Positions 7,766-17,394 of a stretch of 64,000 bases of DNA are shown here, piece after piece. Position 1 is the first letter of the stretch; each line of letters starts with the position of its first letter. This DNA is from a bacterium A37T11 (GTDB lineage: Bacteria > Bacteroidota > Bacteroidia > Sphingobacteriales > Sphingobacteriaceae). Location: assembly GCA_900109895.1 (NCBI GenBank), contig FOBR01000004.1:124001-188000 (forward strand). The letters run 5' to 3'. The notes under the pieces were generated by a model that had not been told where the DNA came from, ran no database searches, and worked only from the letters and a program-made list of their open reading frames with translations. Made by a program: the position numbers and the translations under genes.

Positions 7766-9670
7766 TTACTGAAACGTCAGTTTCTCAAGTACCGGTTTTG
7801 AGATGGTGCTCACCGTTGTTTTCAGCTCATCGTTGAGCTGTTCAAAGATCAAGATTTCGTTAATTCCTTTTTTCAGGTATACACCCGGAATGTACAGCGT
7901 CTGCTGGGGACCTACTTTCCAGTATCGCCCTATGTTCCGGCCATTGATAAAGACGATGCCTTTTCCCCATTTTTCCATATCAATAAAGGTATCGCCGGTT
8001 TTGGTGAGGGTGAAAGAACCTTGGTATACCACGGGTTTATTTTTTAGCTCTCTATCCAGAGAAGCTCTGTTGTCAGAACTAATGTCGTACACCTTTAAAC
8101 TCTTGGAGCTTAGATCGGGAGCTTCCGACATCGGTAGTTGCTGCATGGTCCAATTGCCGGTTATTTCGCGGTCATCGATTTTTACCGGACTAATGATCCC
8201 TTTATTGTTATGCACGATGTCTGCACCATAATTGATGCGCCCCATATTCTCAACCAGGATCTGAAGGGTTGCATTAAATGGAATGTCGATATCTATGCTG
8301 TAATTTTTGAAATACCGGTTCAGCTCCCCCACCCGCTCACCGTCTAAATAGACTACAGCATAATCCCTAAGGCCATCTATTAGGAGTTTACCACTGATGG
8401 GCTGGTTAAATTTACGACTATACAACACATAGCCATGTCCTTGCTTTAGCTGCTCAAATGTCAGTGGATTATTGTCGGTAGTGCCTTTCGCCTGATTGGC
8501 GATATCCAGCACACTGGCTACTTTCGTCAATCCGATGCTGGGTATTTCAATTACTGGGATTGGCTTAGGGATAGATGGTATTTTATACGTCACATATTTG
8601 GTCATTAAATGGCGGATAGAGTCGTATTTGGGGGTTTCCCAGCCGGCTTCACTAATGGGCGCATCATAGTCATAGCTGGTGAGGTCTGGCTGTATATCGT
8701 GTTTTTTATCGTAGTTGGCTCCGCTTGTGAACCCAAAGTTGGTACCGCCATGCACCATGTAAAAATTGAACGAGATGTTGTTCTTCAAGTACGTTTCAGT
8801 TTGCTTGGCCACTGTGCTGGCCTCGACTTTGGGGAAAGGCTCTGCCCAGTGGTCAAGCCAACCCGGGTAGAATTCAGCCACCATATAGGGGCCCGTGCCG
8901 TTGTGGTATTGATCGACCACTTTTTTCAGGTTTTCTACATTGTCTTCTCCATTGGCCGTAGGTAGTGCACCCAGTATCGAGCCACCTTCAAAGAGCCAGC
9001 TACCGTCTGAAGTAAACAGCGGCACGTTAAAGCCTGCTTCTTCCAGCTGTTTTTTGATCTTGGCATTGTACCTCCTATGCTCTTCCAGCGGTATGTCTTT
9101 CCGTTGCGCTACATAGGAACCAAATTCATTTTCGGCCTGAACCATAATGATGGGGCCGCCTTTAGTCACTTGCAGGTTGCCCACTTCCTGTCCCAGCCGA
9201 TCAATATACTTTTTAGTATAGGCGAGAAATGCAGGGTTATCGCGCCTGATCTCGATTCCGGGAACATTTTGCAGCCACCATGGGTAACCGCCAAATTCCC
9301 ATTCGGCACAGGCATAAGGTCCTGGCCGTAATATGACCATGAGTCCTTCTTCTCCGGCTGTTTTAATAAAAGCGGCCAGATCATGATCATCTGTGAAGTC
9401 CCAATGACCTTCTTCAGGCTCATGGAAATTCCAGAACACATAGGATGCAACCGTATTTAACCCCATAGCTTTGAGCATTTGTAACCGATGCCGCCAATAT
9501 TCATGGGGAACCCGGGCAAAATGCATCTCACCGGAGTGTATCTGCACGGGTTTTCCGTCATATAAAAAGTTTCCGTCTTTTATTTCAAAGGTATGCTTCG
9601 CTTTTTGGGCATAACCGGCTGTTAAGGCAAGGGTAAATAAGATCGTATAAATAAAATTTATTCTCTTCAT
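7766..9670 (-). CDS. Beta-galactosidase, glycoside hydrolase family 35
   Basis: Secreted GH35 exo-glycosidase that removes terminal beta-linked galactose. A Sec signal peptide (MKRINF..., cleaved after about GYA) targets it to the periplasm or beyond. The catalytic acid/base is Glu182 in QAENEFGS and the nucleophile is Glu266 in MVAEFYPGW, counted from the chosen start. The C-terminal part is beta-sandwich with a typical INGRNIGRYW motif. Three consecutive ATGs exist (9676, 9673, 9670). The last gives the most usual signal peptide. It is the last gene of the arabinose operon, 132 bp after the symporter. This suggests that arabinogalactan side chains or galactan are also used, or that galactose enters by the same transporter. 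Confidence 0.88.
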   Translation of the reverse strand: MKRINFIYTILFTLALTAGYAQKAKHTFEIKDGNFLYDGKPVQIHSGEMHFARVPHEYWRHRLQMLKAMGLNTVASYVFWNFHEPEEGHWDFTDDHDLAAFIKTAGEEGLMVILRPGPYACAEWEFGGYPWWLQNVPGIEIRRDNPAFLAYTKKYIDRLGQEVGNLQVTKGGPIIMVQAENEFGSYVAQRKDIPLEEHRRYNAKIKKQLEEAGFNVPLFTSDGSWLFEGGSILGALPTANGEDNVENLKKVVDQYHNGTGPYMVAEFYPGWLDHWAEPFPKVEASTVAKQTETYLKNNISFNFYMVHGGTNFGFTSGANYDKKHDIQPDLTSYDYDAPISEAGWETPKYDSIRHLMTKYVTYKIPSIPKPIPVIEIPSIGLTKVASVLDIANQAKGTTDNNPLTFEQLKQGHGYVLYSRKFNQPISGKLLIDGLRDYAVVYLDGERVGELNRYFKNYSIDIDIPFNATLQILVENMGRINYGADIVHNNKGIISPVKIDDREITGNWTMQQLPMSEAPDLSSKSLKVYDISSDNRASLDRELKNKPVVYQGSFTLTKTGDTFIDMEKWGKGIVFINGRNIGRYWKVGPQQTLYIPGVYLKKGINEILIFEQLNDELKTTVSTISKPVLEKLTFQ

Positions 9671-9771
9671 CATCATTTTTATAGTATCAAATGGTAATGT
9701 TAGGAAATTAAACGCTCCTTGCCAAAAGAAATGATAACGCAACCGTTTGATTAAATTGGTAAATTAAATTT

Positions 9772-9794
9772 ATCTCAAATCGTTAATTCGAGAT
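9772..9794 (-). other. Hairpin between symporter and GH35 genes
   Basis: A 9-bp stem (ATCTCGAAT with ATTTGAGAT on the minus strand, one wobble) with a 5-base loop sits in the 132-bp gap. It is followed by an AT-rich stretch without a solid T-run. It may lower read-through or protect the upstream message. I see no clear promoter for GH35 in the gap. Confidence 0.35.
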
Positions 9795-9802
9795 GAAGAA
9801 TC

Positions 9803-11500
9803 CTACCAAAATCGTACATACAGCGCGCTAAAAAGCAAGATGGTTACTACGATCAACACCATAACAGAAGGTTCAACCTTAAACATAGCCCGGTCAAGCA
9901 CAAAAGATTTTGGATTAATCTTTGGCCCGGCAAGGCTCATGCCTACCATAACCAGCATAGTAAAAAGAAAGGCAAGGCCCATGCAGATTTGAAATGGAAT
10001 CTCATAGGTTCCGTGCCCATTGGGGTAAGCCGTATATAACCAGGTATCATGTCCAAACCATGATGGTGCATAGTTGTTAAAAATAACTGACATGATAAAT
10101 CCGGTCAGCAACCCGGCAATAGCCGCAGCTCCTGTTGTCCTTTTCCAGAACATACCGAGCAAAAACATGGCAAATACCCCCGGACTTATAAACCCTGTAT
10201 ATTTTTGAATAAATGTAAATCCACCTTCACCTCCAATACCGAGCATATCATTCCAGGTAAATAATATGGAGAGGCCAATGGCTAACACAATGGTGATTTT
10301 ACCCACATTTACCATATTTTTCTCAGAAGCATCCTTTTTCAAGTACTTCTTGTAAATATCCAGCGTAAAGATCGTGGCAATGCTATTAGCTTTGCCGGCA
10401 AGGGAAGCTACAATGGCCGCGGTAAGGGCTGCAAGCGACATTCCTTTTATTCCGTCAGGAAGATAGCCTAAAATGGCAGAATACGCATTGTCTGCATTAA
10501 AATGTCCTCCGGGAGCCATCTCCTGCTGTAATGCACCATTTTTATAAAGCACATAAGCCGCTATACCTGGCAGCATGACGATCACTGGCATAAACAACTT
10601 TAGAAATCCAGCAAAAAGGATACCTGTACGGGCAGTCTTCAAATCTGCCCCCAAGGCCCGTTGGGTAATATATTGGTTGCATCCCCAATAGTTCAGATTA
10701 ACGATCCATATACCGGCCAGGTACATTCCCAAACCAGGAAGCATAAGGTATTTATTGATATCATTCTGACTGCTTCCAACATGGGGACGATCAACGATCA
10801 ACTTAAAATGGTCGGGTGAATCTTTCATCAGGAGTTTAAAGCCAGCCACCAAATCTTTGCCCAAACCAAAATGCTCACTGACCATGGTCAGGGCAACATA
10901 GGTAGTGGCAATTCCACCGATAATGAGAACTACCACTTGTATGACATCCGTAAAACCAATCACTTTCATTCCGCCTAGTGTGATGATGACAGCAAAAACG
11001 GATAATAAAAGTACGATGGAATGAAAATGATCGCCGCCTGCCAGATTACTGATGGCTAAAGAACCTAAAAATAATATGGAAGTCAGGTTCACAAAAATGT
11101 ACAAGAACAACCAAAAGATGGCCATAACCAAGCTGGTTGTTTCATTAAACCGCTGGTTCAAAAATTGCGGCATCGTAAAGATTTTATTCTTCAGGTATAC
11201 TGGAATAAACCAAACCGCTACTATGATGAGCGCTATGGCAGCTATCCATTCATAAGCGGCGACAGCTACACCAACGGTAAAACCGTTGCCACTCATCCCG
11301 ATAAACTGTTCGGCAGAAATGTTAGAAGCAATGAGGGACGCACCTATGGCCCACCACGTCAATGATCCTTCTGCCAGGAAATAATCTTTGCTTCCTGTAG
11401 ACAGGCTTTTTTTTCGCTGGTAAATCCAGATACCATAACCTGCCACTACAAAAAAGTAGACAAAGAATATGATATAATCAATATTTGCAAATTTAGACAT
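9803..11500 (-). CDS. Sodium:solute symporter (SSS family), probable arabinose/galactose importer
   Basis: Inner-membrane sodium-coupled sugar importer of 565 residues with about 14 hydrophobic segments, as usual for SSS/SGLT proteins. The N-terminus shows the family pattern: a first helix, a basic loop (YQRKKSLSTGSKDYFLAEGSL), then SLIASNISAEQFIGMSGNGF. The sugar-transporter signature region WGCNQYITQRAL lies near residue 280. It sits between araA and the GH35 gene in the arabinose operon, so L-arabinose is the likeliest substrate. Galactose is an alternative given the neighbouring beta-galactosidase and the broad specificity of SGLT-type carriers. Substrate assignment is inference from context only. 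Confidence 0.85.
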   Translation of the reverse strand: MSKFANIDYIIFFVYFFVVAGYGIWIYQRKKSLSTGSKDYFLAEGSLTWWAIGASLIASNISAEQFIGMSGNGFTVGVAVAAYEWIAAIALIIVAVWFIPVYLKNKIFTMPQFLNQRFNETTSLVMAIFWLFLYIFVNLTSILFLGSLAISNLAGGDHFHSIVLLLSVFAVIITLGGMKVIGFTDVIQVVVLIIGGIATTYVALTMVSEHFGLGKDLVAGFKLLMKDSPDHFKLIVDRPHVGSSQNDINKYLMLPGLGMYLAGIWIVNLNYWGCNQYITQRALGADLKTARTGILFAGFLKLFMPVIVMLPGIAAYVLYKNGALQQEMAPGGHFNADNAYSAILGYLPDGIKGMSLAALTAAIVASLAGKANSIATIFTLDIYKKYLKKDASEKNMVNVGKITIVLAIGLSILFTWNDMLGIGGEGGFTFIQKYTGFISPGVFAMFLLGMFWKRTTGAAAIAGLLTGFIMSVIFNNYAPSWFGHDTWLYTAYPNGHGTYEIPFQICMGLAFLFTMLVMVGMSLAGPKINPKSFVLDRAMFKVEPSVMVLIVVTILLFSALYVRFW

Positions 11501-11535
11501 ATATAATAATTTAGGTTTATAACTGATTTGTAAAG

Positions 11536-13041
11536 CTATCGTTGATGAAGTTGATAGTACACTTCGCTCCAGCGCAACTCATTCTCAAAAGTACTGAGTT
11601 GGGTATTTGCATCTATCTGCACCAATTCAATACCGGCTATCCGCGCAAAATCTTGCAGGTGCTCTGTAGTTAGGTTCTGGCTATATATAGTATGATGAGC
11701 CCCCCCAGCATAGATCCATGCGGTACAACCAGTTTTCATATCCGGCAATGGCTGCCACAACACTCTCGCCACCGGCAATTTAGGTAACGCATTTAAAGGT
11801 TCCTTGCCAATCACTTCATTCACAATGAGTCTAAACCGGTTGCCCATGTCTACCAGACTCGCATTGAGGGCAGGCCCGCCCTTAGCTTCAAATACGAGCC
11901 TTGCAGGGTCATCTTTGCCACCAATACCTAGGGGATGTACTTCCAGGGATGGCTTTCCATTAGCCAGAGAAGGATCTACCTCCAGCATATGTGCTCCCAA
12001 AACAAGAGACTGCTTTGGATCAAAATGATAGGTATAATCTTCCATAAAGGCGTTCCCACCAGGTAGACCGGTCGCCATCACTTTACACGCACGTACCAAA
12101 GCAGCGGTCTTCCAATCTCCTTCACCGGCGTATCCAAAACCCTTTTGCATGAGCCTTTGGGTAGCAATACCTGGCAATTGTTTCATTCCATGAAGGTCTT
12201 CAAAGGTGTTGGAAAAACCTTTAAAGCCCCCATCTTCCAAAAATTGGGTGAGGCCGAGCTCTATTTGTGCCGCATCACGCAAATTTTGGCGCTTTTCTCC
12301 GCCAGGCCTGATATTGGTTGCCAGCTCGTAGCTCTCTTCATAAGTTTGAATTAGGCTATCTACCTGGTCTTCGGTTATTGACTCAATCACCTTCACCAAG
12401 TCTCCAACTGCATAAGTATTCACAGAAAAACCAAAGGCCATTTCAGCCGCGGTCTTATCTCCATCTGTCACTGCCACAAAGCGCATATTGTCACCAAAAC
12501 GGGCAAACTTCGCGCCTTGCCAATCCTGCCAGGCCACTGCAGCCCTAGCCCATGTATCGATCTGTTTTATAACCTCGTCATCCTGCCAAAAACCAGTGAT
12601 CACCTTGCGGTTGATGTGCATCTTAGACATAATATGCCCAAACTCCCTATCGCCATGTGCACTTTGGTTAAGGTTCATAAAATCCATATCCATCGTATCC
12701 CACGGAATATATTGATTGAATTGGGTGTGCAAATGTAATAATGGTTTGTGAAGAATGTTCAAGCCCCTGATCCACATTTTAGAAGGAGAGAATGTGTGCA
12801 TCCAGGTAATGACTCCAATACAGTTATTATCGGCATTAGCCGCAGCAAGGATGTCGTAAATTTCCTCAGACGTTTTGACTACTGGTTTAAATGTTACACT
12901 AACTGCCAACTTATCTGACTGGCTTAAGTAGTTTGCTATTTCCTTGGAATGATTATCCACCTGACGCAGCGTTTCTTCGCCATATAAATGCTGGCTGCCT
13001 GTAATAAACCAAATTTCAAAATTTTTTAATGTTGACATCAT
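11536..13041 (-). CDS. araA: L-arabinose isomerase
   Basis: Converts L-arabinose to L-ribulose in the cytoplasm. The protein has 501 residues, matching the standard AraA length. It begins with [16 protein letters not shown], the family N-terminus, and continues with [15 protein letters not shown]. Conserved metal-binding and catalytic regions appear around [16 protein letters not shown] and [16 protein letters not shown]. Two adjacent ATGs (13041 and 13038) are equally possible starts. It lies 57 bp after araD and 35 bp before the symporter, within one operon. Confidence 0.96.
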   Translation of the reverse strand: MMSTLKNFEIWFITGSQHLYGEETLRQVDNHSKEIANYLSQSDKLAVSVTFKPVVKTSEEIYDILAAANADNNCIGVITWMHTFSPSKMWIRGLNILHKPLLHLHTQFNQYIPWDTMDMDFMNLNQSAHGDREFGHIMSKMHINRKVITGFWQDDEVIKQIDTWARAAVAWQDWQGAKFARFGDNMRFVAVTDGDKTAAEMAFGFSVNTYAVGDLVKVIESITEDQVDSLIQTYEESYELATNIRPGGEKRQNLRDAAQIELGLTQFLEDGGFKGFSNTFEDLHGMKQLPGIATQRLMQKGFGYAGEGDWKTAALVRACKVMATGLPGGNAFMEDYTYHFDPKQSLVLGAHMLEVDPSLANGKPSLEVHPLGIGGKDDPARLVFEAKGGPALNASLVDMGNRFRLIVNEVIGKEPLNALPKLPVARVLWQPLPDMKTGCTAWIYAGGAHHTIYSQNLTTEHLQDFARIAGIELVQIDANTQLSTFENELRWSEVYYQLHQR

Positions 13042-13098
13042 TGTTCAAAATATTGTTTAGTAAGTATAAAATATCGGAAATTTACCTATTCCAATCAA

Positions 13099-13800
13099 TT
13101 AAGTATTTTGCCCATAATAAGAGTCCGGTCCATGTTTTCGCTCGAAATGCTTTTTAATTAAAGCTTCTTTCATCCGCTTGGCAAGGGGGTTAATTTGCTC
13201 CGTGAGTGCTGCCATTTGAGCAACATATTCCAATACAGCGCTATTGTATACCGCTTTAGTCCCGTTTTTACCCCAGGTAAACGGAGCATGGTTGCCTACC
13301 AGAATCATTTCCACATTTTTATAGTCCAAACCATGCTCTTTAAAATAATTTAGAATCTGAAACCCGGTTTCATATTCATAATTGCCGGCAATCATTTGGT
13401 CATCCATGGGGGGTGCACAGGGGATATCAGTAGTGAGATGGTCTGCATGTGTGGTGCCATAAAGCGGGATATCCCGTAGACTTTGCGCCCACGCCGTGGC
13501 ATGCAAGGAGTGAGTATGCACAATGGCACCCACCTCCTGCCAATGCTGATAGAGGACAGCATGCGTTTTGGTATCGGATGATGGTCGCAGACCACCTTCT
13601 ACGACTTGACCGTTAAAATCAACGATCACCATATTTTCCGGAAGGAGTTTATTATAGGCCACACCACTTGGCTTTATCGCAAAAACTCCCTGTGCCCTAT
13701 CGGCCACGCTGACATTTCCAAAAGTAAATAAAACCAGGCCAAGGGCTGGCAACTGCATATTTGATTCGTAGGCTTCTTCCCTGATAGCTGTAAAATTCAT
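13099..13800 (-). CDS. araD: L-ribulose-5-phosphate 4-epimerase
   Basis: Epimerises L-ribulose 5-phosphate to D-xylulose 5-phosphate, the last step before the pentose phosphate pathway. It is a class II aldolase/adducin-fold protein of 233 residues, the usual size. The zinc-binding HTHSLHATAWAQ is present, with the third histidine region near ILVGNHAPFTWGKN. The ATG overlaps the araB stop by four bases (ATGA), indicating translational coupling. This places kinase and epimerase in fixed ratio. Confidence 0.95.
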   Translation of the reverse strand: MNFTAIREEAYESNMQLPALGLVLFTFGNVSVADRAQGVFAIKPSGVAYNKLLPENMVIVDFNGQVVEGGLRPSSDTKTHAVLYQHWQEVGAIVHTHSLHATAWAQSLRDIPLYGTTHADHLTTDIPCAPPMDDQMIAGNYEYETGFQILNYFKEHGLDYKNVEMILVGNHAPFTWGKNGTKAVYNSAVLEYVAQMAALTEQINPLAKRMKEALIKKHFERKHGPDSYYGQNT

Positions 13801-15464
13801 AAATATGAAGGATTAAATTTTTCTTCCAGTTGCGCTTCTAAAAAAGAGCCGGCGGCGGTATACGCCTCATAGCGCTCAGCATATATGGCCACTTTTTCTG
13901 CATTGGGCGTATATTCCTGGTCAAAGCCCTGGCCCATATGTTGCATCGCCTCCTCCACATGATCAAAGACACCGGCAGCGGTAGCGGCAAACATGGCCGC
14001 CCCCATGGCACAGGTTTGTTCTGACCGATGCACGCGGATGGGCATGTTGATGACATCTGCCATTAATTGCATAATAAAGGGGGATTTGCGGGGGATACCT
14101 CCCAAAACGATTAATCCTTTGACCGGGATATCCTGATCTATGAAGCGGTCTACGATTTTTTTTGCTCCAAAAGCCGTAGCTTCTGCCAAAGCACGGAAGA
14201 TCCGTGGGGGGTCACTCGCCAGGTTTAGCCCTGTAATGGCCCCTTTTAATAATTGATTGGCATCCGGGGTACGACGTCCGTTGAACCAGTCCACGGCGAG
14301 TTCGGTAGTAGCGGTAATGGGTATTAAAGCTGCCAGTCTGTTTAATTCAGGCAGGATTGCATCTTCCAATGCCGGGTCGGAAGCTTGCGATAAGTTTTTT
14401 ATGGGCCATAAAAGAATATTTTTGAACCAGGCATAGACATCACCAAAGGCTGACTGGCCAGCCTCCAGACCCACCATATCCGGGATGACTGACCCATTTA
14501 CCTGGCCACAAATACCCCTTACCAACTTCCCTTTCATTTCCTCCCGTGGCGCTACCAGGATATCACAGGTAGATGTACCAATGATCTTGCTGAGGTAATA
14601 CGGTTCAATTTGTCCGCCCACTGCACCCATGTGGCAATCAAAAGCGCCTATACCGATAACCACTGACGATGGCAATCCAAGTTTTTTGGCCCACGCCTCA
14701 CTTAAAGTACCTGCTGCCTGAGCAGCTGTATAGGTTTCTTTGGGCAGCGTGTGGACAAAACCATCCAACAAAGGATCCAGCGAAGCAAAAAATTCATTGG
14801 GCGGGAAGCCGCCAAAAGCTTCTGACCATAAGGACTTATGCCCAGCAGAACATACTCCCCTTCGGATGTCACTGGCTTTATTTCCGCCTGTCAATAAAAA
14901 AGGGATCCAGTCGCAATGTTCTACCCACGTATGGACGGCTTCACGGACAGCAGTATCTGCCCGAAGTACATGCAACAATTTAGCCCAGTACCATTCAGAG
15001 GAATAAATGCCTCCGACATAGTCCAGGTAGTTTGTATTGAATTTGGCTGCGTGCTTGTTGATCTCGGCGGCCTCTTTTATGGAGGTGTGGTCTTTCCAAA
15101 GCACAAACATAGCATTCAGGTTTTCGGCAAACTCCGGCAATAAAGCCAATGGGGTACCCTGTGCATCGACGGCTACAGGGGTCGAACCGGTGGTATCTAC
15201 CGAAAGGCCGACTACCTGCCCCGCTACTTCAGGGCCCACTTGTTGCACGCAATGGCGCACCGTTTGCTCGAGCCCTTCCAGGTAATCCAACGGATGCTGT
15301 CTAAAAAGGTTGGCCGAAGGGTTTGTGTAAAGCCCTTTTTTCCAGCGCGGATAGTAACTTATCGAAGAAGCCAGCTCCGTTCCATTGTCACTATTCAACA
15401 GCACCGCACGCACGGAGTCTGTCCCGAAGTCCACGCCTATTACATACTTATTCATTATCATCAT
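13797..15464 (-). CDS. araB: Ribulokinase
   Basis: FGGY-family kinase that phosphorylates L-ribulose at C5 with ATP. Length is 555 residues, standard for AraB. It begins with YVIGVDFGTDSVRAVLL (phosphate-binding loop of the actin-like fold). It also has GLSVDTTGSTPVAV, the FDCHMGAVGG segment and the C-terminal adenosine-site motif KGLIVLGGIPRKSPFIMQ. Possible starts are 15464, 15461 and 15455. The last gives MNKYVIGVDFG, the commonest form. It is the first gene of the araB-araD-araA-symporter-GH35 operon, expressed divergently from the arabinan genes. Confidence 0.95.
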   Translation of the reverse strand: MMIMNKYVIGVDFGTDSVRAVLLNSDNGTELASSISYYPRWKKGLYTNPSANLFRQHPLDYLEGLEQTVRHCVQQVGPEVAGQVVGLSVDTTGSTPVAVDAQGTPLALLPEFAENLNAMFVLWKDHTSIKEAAEINKHAAKFNTNYLDYVGGIYSSEWYWAKLLHVLRADTAVREAVHTWVEHCDWIPFLLTGGNKASDIRRGVCSAGHKSLWSEAFGGFPPNEFFASLDPLLDGFVHTLPKETYTAAQAAGTLSEAWAKKLGLPSSVVIGIGAFDCHMGAVGGQIEPYYLSKIIGTSTCDILVAPREEMKGKLVRGICGQVNGSVIPDMVGLEAGQSAFGDVYAWFKNILLWPIKNLSQASDPALEDAILPELNRLAALIPITATTELAVDWFNGRRTPDANQLLKGAITGLNLASDPPRIFRALAEATAFGAKKIVDRFIDQDIPVKGLIVLGGIPRKSPFIMQLMADVINMPIRVHRSEQTCAMGAAMFAATAAGVFDHVEEAMQHMGQGFDQEYTPNAEKVAIYAERYEAYTAAGSFLEAQLEEKFNPSYL

Positions 15465-15495
15465 GTATCAGACAAGAATTAACTCGTATTTTTAA

Positions 15496-15524
15496 CAATT
15501 ATAATTATCGATACAGCGCATCAA
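15496..15524 (-). promoter_or_regulatory. Candidate araB operon promoter
   Basis: On the minus strand TATAATTG (one mismatch to TAnnTTTG, complement at 15496-15503) is preceded at 18 bp by TTG (complement at 15522-15524). The start site would fall near 15490, giving a leader of about 25-35 bases before araB. Confidence 0.4.
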
Positions 15525-15540
15525 CACTGTTTACAGCGCA
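15512..15540. promoter_or_regulatory. Direct repeat TACAGCGCA x2, candidate sugar-responsive operator
   Basis: Two identical 9-mers, TACAGCGCA, start exactly 20 bp apart (15512-15520 and 15532-15540), so they lie on the same face of the helix. One lies between the -33 and -7 boxes of the araB promoter candidate and the other just upstream of -33. This placement fits a dimeric regulator. Confidence 0.4.
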
Positions 15541-15838
15541 AATAAACGTCAAAAAAACAAGTATATCAAGAAAAAAAGTTTCCTGGATTATTTTTTTACG
15601 GAAAAATGTCAGCTTACATTTGGATTGGGTATTAAATTTAGAAATGACCTAAACTTCGCTTTTTTTGGAATTCCAGTTATTTTTATCCTTTTGTTTTACC
15701 AGTAATTCGGTAGCAGTTAACTTGCATCTATAGGATGATCCAAAAAATAATCAATAAAAAATAAAAAGGATTTCTTATTAATAACCAAATTGTTAACTTA
15801 TAAAATAGTTAATTATACATTTTTTTTAAATAGTTCTA
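15541..15838. other. AT-rich divergent intergenic region, no gene seen
   Basis: The middle of the divergent control region between araB and the arabinan genes. It is strongly AT-rich and no convincing coding sequence is seen on either strand. Two GTTAACTT words (15716-15723, 15792-15799) are present but are not convincing as a site. Confidence 0.5.
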
Positions 15839-15868
15839 TTGACATTTAATAAAATACTTGTAATTTAG
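15839..15868 (+). promoter_or_regulatory. Promoter of the arabinan-utilisation genes
   Basis: TTG at 15839-15841, 19 bp, then TAATTTAG at 15861-15868 (one mismatch to TAnnTTTG). Transcription would start near 15874, leaving a leader of about 60 bases. That leader carries a small hairpin or direct repeat (two CCGGAG words, the second followed by five T) between 15887 and 15911. Confidence 0.55.
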
Positions 15869-15933
15869 CTGCGTCAATTATGACCACCGGAGCTTTTGGG
15901 CCGGAGTTTTTAAGCCATTTATACTAATAAGTT

Positions 15934-17364
15934 ATGAAAATAAGTCAAATACTTTTATTATTGGGGGCTATCGGCATGCAGTTGCTATGGATTTCCTGCC
16001 AGAAAAATTCGTGGGACGATCCCGCAGGCAATCAAAAACTCCCCGAACCGGAAGCACCGGTTGTGGATGCCGCATACACGAATGTGTCTGATCCTACCAT
16101 TGCCAGTGACGGTACCAATTATTTCATTATCTCCAGTAATGCCAGCATAGAGGGTATCACTTACCAAAAAGGACTAATGTACCGGAAGACCACTGATCTG
16201 GTTACCTTCGAAGGAATGAGCGATGATAATGCATATGTATTAAGTGATGTGATTGATGGCTGGGCTGCTACCCGGATAAAAACCCTAGATCCATCAGTGA
16301 GCGACGACGCCATTAAAATTGGGCAACCATGCCTACGCCATATTGCTAATGAATGGCGGCTATATTATACTGTCTCTGCTGGTACTAAGGCATCCATTAT
16401 TGGTTATGCCACTGCGGTATCTCCCGAAGGGCCATGGCAGGATCAGGGGGAGATTCTATCTTCCACGCCTACTTCCACTTTTGCAGCCTTTGGCCCATCC
16501 GTTTGCCTCTCTACGGATGGTACTGCCTTATATATGGCATACGGCAATAGCGGTGACGGCATTTTTCTCACTGAACTCGACTTAACCACCAACAAACCAA
16601 AGGGTGCAGCAGTAAAAGCAGCTTTCAGGAACGATGCCGCCATCTGCCAGAATGCTGAATTATTTACCTACGGTGGATATTATCATCTCTTATTCACACA
16701 TATCAACGGTGACAATAACCTGACGTGTCATGCAGAATCAGCATCGCCCCTAGGCTCCTACAAAGATTTTACTGGACGTAATGCGGCAGGTATCACAGAT
16801 TTTTGGAACATAACCCGTGTGCTTACCGATCACCAATTGGTCAATAGTACCACATGGACCGGAATATCAGGTGTTGGCGTTTGTCAAAATGGTGATCAGT
16901 TTTATGTGGTGCACCATGCTAAAGCCACTTCCACGTCAGCCCCTATCTTACATATCCGGGAAATGCACTGGATTGAAGATATCCGCCGGGTAAATGGGCC
17001 TAACTTGCCTGTACCCGCCATCTCACCCGAACGCTTTGCAGGAGTGATAGAGAATAATGTAACCGCAGCTGATCTAACAGGCGACTGGAATTTTGGAACA
17101 TTGTGGGGGCATGTACTTAGTGGCATCAATGATCCTATGGCATTTAGTACAGGAGGGACGTATGATGGTGGAAGCTGGGATTTCAATAGTGGAACCCATA
17201 TCCTGCACCTCAGTAGTACCGAATGGGGTGGAGAACAAGTATATCTGTACATTTCCAAAGGGCAGGATTGGGATAAAGAAAAAGCCGTCACCTTGCTTGG
17301 ATCTGGCGTTAATGACACCTTTGGAGACCATCCCGGCGACTGGATGAAAAAGAACTCCCTATAA
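15934..17364 (+). CDS. GH43-like lipoprotein, possibly non-catalytic
   Basis: A 476-residue lipoprotein: the signal peptide ends in the lipobox LWISC (Cys22), followed by an acidic stretch (DD) that can favour surface export in Bacteroidota. A GH43 five-blade propeller occupies about residues 45-360, and a C-terminal beta domain shared with the GH43 gene at 27257 covers about 370-476. The first catalytic Asp is present (Asp53 in VSDPTI) and a Glu fits the general acid (Glu242 in QNAELF). The position of the pKa-modulating Asp, normally in a (I/F)DP(S/N/T) motif, reads FGPSV with Gly187. The usual WAP motif reads GQP. It may therefore be an arabinan-binding surface protein rather than an enzyme, or a very diverged arabinosidase. 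It is the first gene of the rightward operon. Confidence 0.75.
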   Translation: MKISQILLLLGAIGMQLLWISCQKNSWDDPAGNQKLPEPEAPVVDAAYTNVSDPTIASDGTNYFIISSNASIEGITYQKGLMYRKTTDLVTFEGMSDDNAYVLSDVIDGWAATRIKTLDPSVSDDAIKIGQPCLRHIANEWRLYYTVSAGTKASIIGYATAVSPEGPWQDQGEILSSTPTSTFAAFGPSVCLSTDGTALYMAYGNSGDGIFLTELDLTTNKPKGAAVKAAFRNDAAICQNAELFTYGGYYHLLFTHINGDNNLTCHAESASPLGSYKDFTGRNAAGITDFWNITRVLTDHQLVNSTTWTGISGVGVCQNGDQFYVVHHAKATSTSAPILHIREMHWIEDIRRVNGPNLPVPAISPERFAGVIENNVTAADLTGDWNFGTLWGHVLSGINDPMAFSTGGTYDGGSWDFNSGTHILHLSSTEWGGEQVYLYISKGQDWDKEKAVTLLGSGVNDTFGDHPGDWMKKNSL

Positions 17365-17394
17365 CCAATAATAATTACGAACAATTTACATCGT

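Noticed and set aside
7503-7772. Open frame of 89 codons through the repeat pair
   Set aside because: It runs across both repeat elements and has no protein-like pattern; the palindromes explain the sequence.
15323-15652. Frame of 109 codons at the araB start on the opposite strand
   Set aside because: Overlaps araB and its promoter and ends in AT-rich control DNA; no domain seen.
15716-15799. Two GTTAACTT words as an operator pair
   Set aside because: 76 bp apart, palindromic and AT-rich, so likely to occur by chance in this region.
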